Source: Erwinia piriflorinigrans CFBP 5888 (GTDB taxonomy: Bacteria > Pseudomonadota > Gammaproteobacteria > Enterobacterales > Enterobacteriaceae). Taken from it: 64,000 nt of DNA. The position numbers were made by a program, and so were the translations under genes. The notes under the pieces are model-generated. The model saw only the letters and a program-made list of their open reading frames with translations. It made no database searches and was not told the DNA's origin. Below are positions 60,157-64,000 of the stretch, piece by piece. The stretch spans positions 682,001 to 746,000 of the forward strand of contig NZ_CAHS01000015.1 in assembly GCF_001050515.1 (NCBI RefSeq). The letters are read 5' to 3'. Position 1 is the stretch's first letter. Every line of letters starts with the position of its first letter.

Positions 60157-60217
60157 GGTCTGGTTCGCGTTAATTTTTCGCGGCAACCCGGTCAAAAACC
60201 TGTCCCTCTTCTCTCTC

Positions 60218-60251
60218 AGGGCCGAACAGCGTAAATGTTCGGCCCTTTTTT
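60218..60251 (+). terminator. Rho-independent terminator of rcsB
   Basis: The 11-bp stem AGGGCCGAACA/TGTTCGGCCCT with a 7-base loop and five or six T lies 61 bp past rcsB and before the convergent rcsC end. Confidence 0.85.
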
Positions 60252-60311
60252 GACGATATTCCGCCGTTAACCGGCGGATTGACACTTAACCATCAATCCG
60301 CTGCGCTGGCG

Positions 60312-63188
60312 TCAAACGCTCTTCCGGCTCTTTCTTATCCGTCCAGCATAAAAGGAGAGTGCCTGCTGCAATGTGTCCATCGTGACCGGTTTGGACAGAC
60401 AATTATCCATGCCCGCTTCCATACAGCGTTGTTTCTCTTCTGCTAGCGCATTGGCCGTAACGCCAATGACGGGGAAAGTTTGCCCCAGTTCCCGCAGACG
60501 CTGGGTAAGGCGATAGCCATCCATGTTCGGCATGTTGACGTCTGTCAGCACAATATCTATCTCATTGCGACTAATGACGTTGAGGGCATCAACGCCATCC
60601 TGAGCGGTTTTCACCCGATAGCCCAGCGATCCAAGCTGATCGGACAGCAGCATGCGGTTGATTGGATGATCGTCTACCACCAGAATCAGGATATCGTCGT
60701 TATTGACGTTTTCCCCGACCTTAGTCATTAACGCTGGCGTACCTTGCGGCACCGCAACCTCAACGCGATAGATGCGTCCCAGTAACAGAGGCAGTTCGTT
60801 AGGGGTAGTGGTTGCACAGATCCAGCGCCCGGTCGCCAGCTCTCTGGGTGCGTCATTATGACGCCCGTCGAAACGAATCACCGCCCGCACGATCTCCGGC
60901 GGTTGAAACTCATGATCGGTAATCATGATATCGTCAGCCGCTGCCTCACCTTCATAGTGCTGAACCTGCATGCCATGTTCATGCAGTAGTCTGATAAGAA
61001 AAGTGGCTAAGGTCTCATTACGCAACTGCAGCCAACACTGCTTGCCCTGGAGTCCATCACAAGGTTCCAGCTTCATCACCTGACTGTTATACAGCGGAAT
61101 ACGGACAATAAACTGACTGCCCATACCCGGTTCAGAGTCCACCTCAATGTCCCCATCCATCATATTCATCAGCTTTTCGCAGATCGCCAGCCCCAGTCCG
61201 GTTCCCTGAAAATGACGCTGCACGCCGCTGCCAACCTGAACGAAGGGATCAAACAGACGCGTCAGTTCCTTCGCCGGTATCCCTACCCCGCTGTCGCGCA
61301 CGCGGAAAGCCAGGTAATCGCCTTTGACATAGACCTGCAGAATAATGCCGCCAGTGTGGGTAAATTTGATGGCGTTATTCAGCAGGTTTGAAATAACCTG
61401 CTGCAACCGCATCGGGTCTCCATCCAGTAACACCGGCACATCACTGTCGATAAAACACCACAACGTCAGGCGCTTTTTGACGACCATAGCCAGGTAATTT
61501 GCGGTGATATGAGCAATGACTTCGCGAGGGGAAAACTCACGCGGCTCTATCTGAAGCTGCTCCGACTCAATTTTGGAGAAGTCGAGAATATCGCTAATAA
61601 TCTTCAGCAGCAGGCTGGAAGAGTTGTTCATCGCCGTCACCAGCGACTCAGCTCCAGCAGGCAGCGCTTTTGTTTGTAATAAATCAAGGTTACCAATAAT
61701 CCCGTATAACGGGGTGCGTAACTCATGGCTGACGGTCGCCAGAAACATCGATTTAGACTGACTGGCCTGTTCTGCCTCTTTAGCAATCTCATGCAGGGAC
61801 TGTTCCATTTTCACACGAGCGCTGACGTCAACCAACACGCAAATCGCCACATTTTCATTGCGGTAGCGGGAATGCACAAAGCTGATTTGCAGGTTGGTAT
61901 TGCTTCCGGTCAGTACGTCGACAAAATTGACCTGCTGACCGCAGATCATCTCGGTCAAACGCAGCCTGTCTTCCTGGGTCAGTAAGGTCAGATAGTTATG
62001 CGCCAACTCGTTGCTGAGTATATTGGTTCCATCGCTGGTGCGCAGAATACAGATCCCGACCGGCGCAGACGCCACGATTTTTCGATTGAACTGCTCCTGC
62101 TCTTCCAGGCGATAAGCGTTATCTTCCGCAGGCAGAAACATTCGCCGCTCAAACAGTCGGGCAAAAGTGAACAGGATGATGGCGCTAATCAGGTTAAGTA
62201 AAATGGCGTTAACGATCAGCATTTTTAGCCGCTCAATTATCGCACTGGTGGCGACGGTATACACCACGCTGAGTGAGGAGGATGGCAGGTTCTTTTTCAT
62301 AATCAACCGACTGTAACCCGAAATATAACCAAACCACGCGGGTTCATCAGGCAGATCGTCTGTTGAAAATTGCGCCTCTCCCCGCTCTGAAGTGAGTACG
62401 CGCCTGTTATTCTGATCCAGCAGCGTTATCGTCATAGGCAGCCCGCCTGCCGCCATGAGATCGTCTATACGAATATTCTGCTCGATACCCATTAGCGCAG
62501 TGACCTTATCCGTCACGTAGACCGGGATAATCATATAGTAGTATCCGACACCGGGCTGCACCGCAGGAGCAATCCAGGAAAGGTTATTCTTGCGCTCTTC
62601 TTCAGTCCCATTGCGATAGGCGGAGATCCGCTCACGCAATACTTTCATCATCCGGTTATGTTCAGCAGGCGTGGGCACCAGATCGAAGTTTGCCAGGCAT
62701 TGATTTTCCCCGCCTATAAAGAAAACCCTGTTCAGTCGGGCGGCCGTAGCGAAGTTATCTCTCCAATAGTTGAGAAAATAACTGAATGATCCCAGAGAGT
62801 TATGTAACGTGTTACGCATGTAGTTACAGTCAGATGAGGGGTAAAACTTGCTGAACTGTGGCTGTAACAGAGTGCCCGTATGCTGTTCACTGTCTGACTG
62901 AATGACGCTGTCGCCTGATGTATTCAGATGGTTTTCAGCAATAAATTTTAACTCACGCATCACATCATACGAGTGGCGAACATACCATTCAGCCTGCTGG
63001 TAGCTGGTGGCGAAATCATGCCGAACCTGAGTTTCTCTTTCACGTAACACACTGAGAATATAAAATGCGGCCAGTAACGCTCCCAGCGTCCATAGCATCA
63101 GCGCCAGTGCGCGGAACAGATAGCGGGAGATCTTTAACGTCGTGCGGAAAGAGACAGGATATTTCAAGCGTAACCCACTGGCAGCCAT
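60312..63188 (-). CDS. rcsC: Hybrid sensor histidine kinase RcsC
   Basis: Inner-membrane kinase that starts the Rcs phosphorelay. From the ATG at 63188 it has 958 residues (E. coli 949); a TTG at 63167, aligned with the E. coli start, is possible. Two membrane segments (about 30-50 and 320-345) flank a periplasmic domain. A PAS-like region follows, then the HisKA site His488 in VSHELRTPLYG, an ATPase domain (GTGLGLAICEKL), the ABL domain, and a receiver with Asp883 (DIVLTDVNMPNMDGY). It is convergent with rcsDB, as in E. coli. Confidence 0.95.
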   Translation of the reverse strand: MAASGLRLKYPVSFRTTLKISRYLFRALALMLWTLGALLAAFYILSVLRERETQVRHDFATSYQQAEWYVRHSYDVMRELKFIAENHLNTSGDSVIQSDSEQHTGTLLQPQFSKFYPSSDCNYMRNTLHNSLGSFSYFLNYWRDNFATAARLNRVFFIGGENQCLANFDLVPTPAEHNRMMKVLRERISAYRNGTEEERKNNLSWIAPAVQPGVGYYYMIIPVYVTDKVTALMGIEQNIRIDDLMAAGGLPMTITLLDQNNRRVLTSERGEAQFSTDDLPDEPAWFGYISGYSRLIMKKNLPSSSLSVVYTVATSAIIERLKMLIVNAILLNLISAIILFTFARLFERRMFLPAEDNAYRLEEQEQFNRKIVASAPVGICILRTSDGTNILSNELAHNYLTLLTQEDRLRLTEMICGQQVNFVDVLTGSNTNLQISFVHSRYRNENVAICVLVDVSARVKMEQSLHEIAKEAEQASQSKSMFLATVSHELRTPLYGIIGNLDLLQTKALPAGAESLVTAMNNSSSLLLKIISDILDFSKIESEQLQIEPREFSPREVIAHITANYLAMVVKKRLTLWCFIDSDVPVLLDGDPMRLQQVISNLLNNAIKFTHTGGIILQVYVKGDYLAFRVRDSGVGIPAKELTRLFDPFVQVGSGVQRHFQGTGLGLAICEKLMNMMDGDIEVDSEPGMGSQFIVRIPLYNSQVMKLEPCDGLQGKQCWLQLRNETLATFLIRLLHEHGMQVQHYEGEAAADDIMITDHEFQPPEIVRAVIRFDGRHNDAPRELATGRWICATTTPNELPLLLGRIYRVEVAVPQGTPALMTKVGENVNNDDILILVVDDHPINRMLLSDQLGSLGYRVKTAQDGVDALNVISRNEIDIVLTDVNMPNMDGYRLTQRLRELGQTFPVIGVTANALAEEKQRCMEAGMDNCLSKPVTMDTLQQALSFYAGRIRKSRKSV

Positions 63189-63283
63189 AGCGGACAAAAG
63201 AAAAAATATGTGCCGATACAGTAGCGCCAGGCTGCGGAAAAAGCCAGTTATCCCGACCGTTCCCCGCCAGGATTATCCTGATT

Positions 63284-64000
63284 TCACTCCTCCTCTGTCG
63301 CCTGACGCCACTGTGAAGGTGTTTTGCCCGTGACGCGGCGGAACTCGCGGTTAAAGTTAGATTTTGTCTGAAAGCCAACGCTTTCCATTACCTCGATCAC
63401 CGATTGCTGACCGCAGCGTAGCTGTTCACAAGCTTCCCGAATGCGCCAGCCATTAACATACTGTGAAACATTCTGCTGGTTCAACGCATTAACGGCCGCC
63501 GAGATTTGCCGTCCCGGGGTCCCTGCTTTACGCGCCAGTCGAGCCAGGCTGAGGTCAGGCTCGCGATATAAGCCTCCGCGCATTAACGCCTCTACCTTCA
63601 CCATCACGTTTTCTTGCTCTTGCTCGCCTGCCTGATGTCGTGTCACCTGCCGTTTTTTTTCCGCTATCGGTTCCATCAGCGGCTTTATCGGCGTCAGCGA
63701 TAAAGCCAGCGACAGTACGGCACAGACCAGCACATTTCCCAGCAGCAGCAGAACGGGTAGTCCGTTACCGTGAGTGAAGGCGATCAGCAGCGTGGCGATG
63801 ACATCCAATACGGCTATTCCAATCAGCAGCAGCACAGTGACTTGCCAGCCCCTCAACGTCAAGTCGCCGTGCTGTAAGGCCACTTGGTGAAAGCTCTCTC
63901 TGCCAGAACGAAGTTGCAGCTGCATTGCGCCAGCGCAACCAAGCCAGATTGCGGGCAGTAACCAGTCAATCAACTGCGGTAGTAACAGCACGCTGACAAT
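63284..64000 (-). CDS. AraC-family regulator with membrane N-terminus (partial, runs off right edge)
   Basis: At least 238 codons with the 5' end beyond the window. The N-terminal part has at least three hydrophobic segments (WLLPAIWLGCAGAM, VTVLLLIGIAVLDVIATLLI, LPVLLLLGNVLVCAVLSLAL). The C-terminus is a typical AraC-type domain (IREACEQLRCGQQSVIEVME, VGFQTKSNFNREFRRVTGKTPSQWR). Such membrane-linked AraC proteins probably sense envelope or external signals directly. It lies upstream of rcsC on the same strand with about 95 bp between. The gene is not in this position in E. coli, and its targets are unknown. Confidence 0.8.
   Translation of the reverse strand: MVSVLLLPQLIDWLLPAIWLGCAGAMQLQLRSGRESFHQVALQHGDLTLRGWQVTVLLLIGIAVLDVIATLLIAFTHGNGLPVLLLLGNVLVCAVLSLALSLTPIKPLMEPIAEKKRQVTRHQAGEQEQENVMVKVEALMRGGLYREPDLSLARLARKAGTPGRQISAAVNALNQQNVSQYVNGWRIREACEQLRCGQQSVIEVMESVGFQTKSNFNREFRRVTGKTPSQWRQATEEE

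Overview
The window reads as a chromosome segment of a plant-associated enterobacterium, most likely Erwinia or a close relative in the Erwiniaceae. This is inferred from gene order and protein similarity recalled from memory; no search was run. The backbone follows the Escherichia coli order galS-yeiB-folE-yeiG-(cirA)-lysP-yeiE-yeiH-nfo-fruAKB-yeiW/yeiP-lpxT-mepS-pdeN-yejABEF-yejG-bcr-rsuA-radD-rplY-yejKLM-tRNA-Pro, and then yojI-alkB-apbE-ompC-micF-rcsDBC. Clade-specific insertions interrupt it.

Layout. 1-6969: 5' part of galS with its operator, yeiB, folE, a YbfB-type MFS gene divergent from a LysR regulator, and the formaldehyde-detoxification pair frmA-yeiG. 7133-11186: genes standing where E. 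coli has cirA, namely a secreted subtilase with a C-terminal chitin-binding-like module and a two-gene iron-siderophore-type ABC importer (permease plus ATPase) behind a Fur-box-like site. 11201-20962: lysP, yeiE/yeiH, nfo, the fruBKA operon with two Cra operators, yeiW and yeiP. 21024-25393: a fimbrial-like secreted protein, lpxT, mepS and pdeN. 25469-39253: the yejABEF peptide importer, yejG, bcr, rsuA, radD, rplY, yejK and the yejLM pair.

39329-44656 is an accessory segment beginning at tRNA-Pro(GGG). It holds an IS3-type transposase fragment, the 3' stump of kdgK directly before an intact eda-type aldolase gene, a small hypothetical gene, a degenerate copy of the start of entD, an AT-rich orphan GtrII-family glucosyltransferase gene, and then the intact entD-like gene. 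The two entD starts flank the glucosyltransferase.

44859-50228 is a six-gene, same-strand cluster: luciferase-like monooxygenase, M20 amidohydrolase, amino-acid-binding protein, GNAT acetyltransferase, ABC permease and ABC ATPase. Its composition resembles the Bacillus yxeKLMNOP and ytm/sna systems that salvage S-modified cysteines through N-acetylation, oxidative cleavage and deacetylation. The function here is inferred.

50266-64000: yojI, alkB and apbE (no ada), two small ORFs, ompC, a recognisable MicF RNA gene, rcsDB and convergent rcsC. The window ends inside an AraC-type regulator with a membrane-embedded N-terminus.
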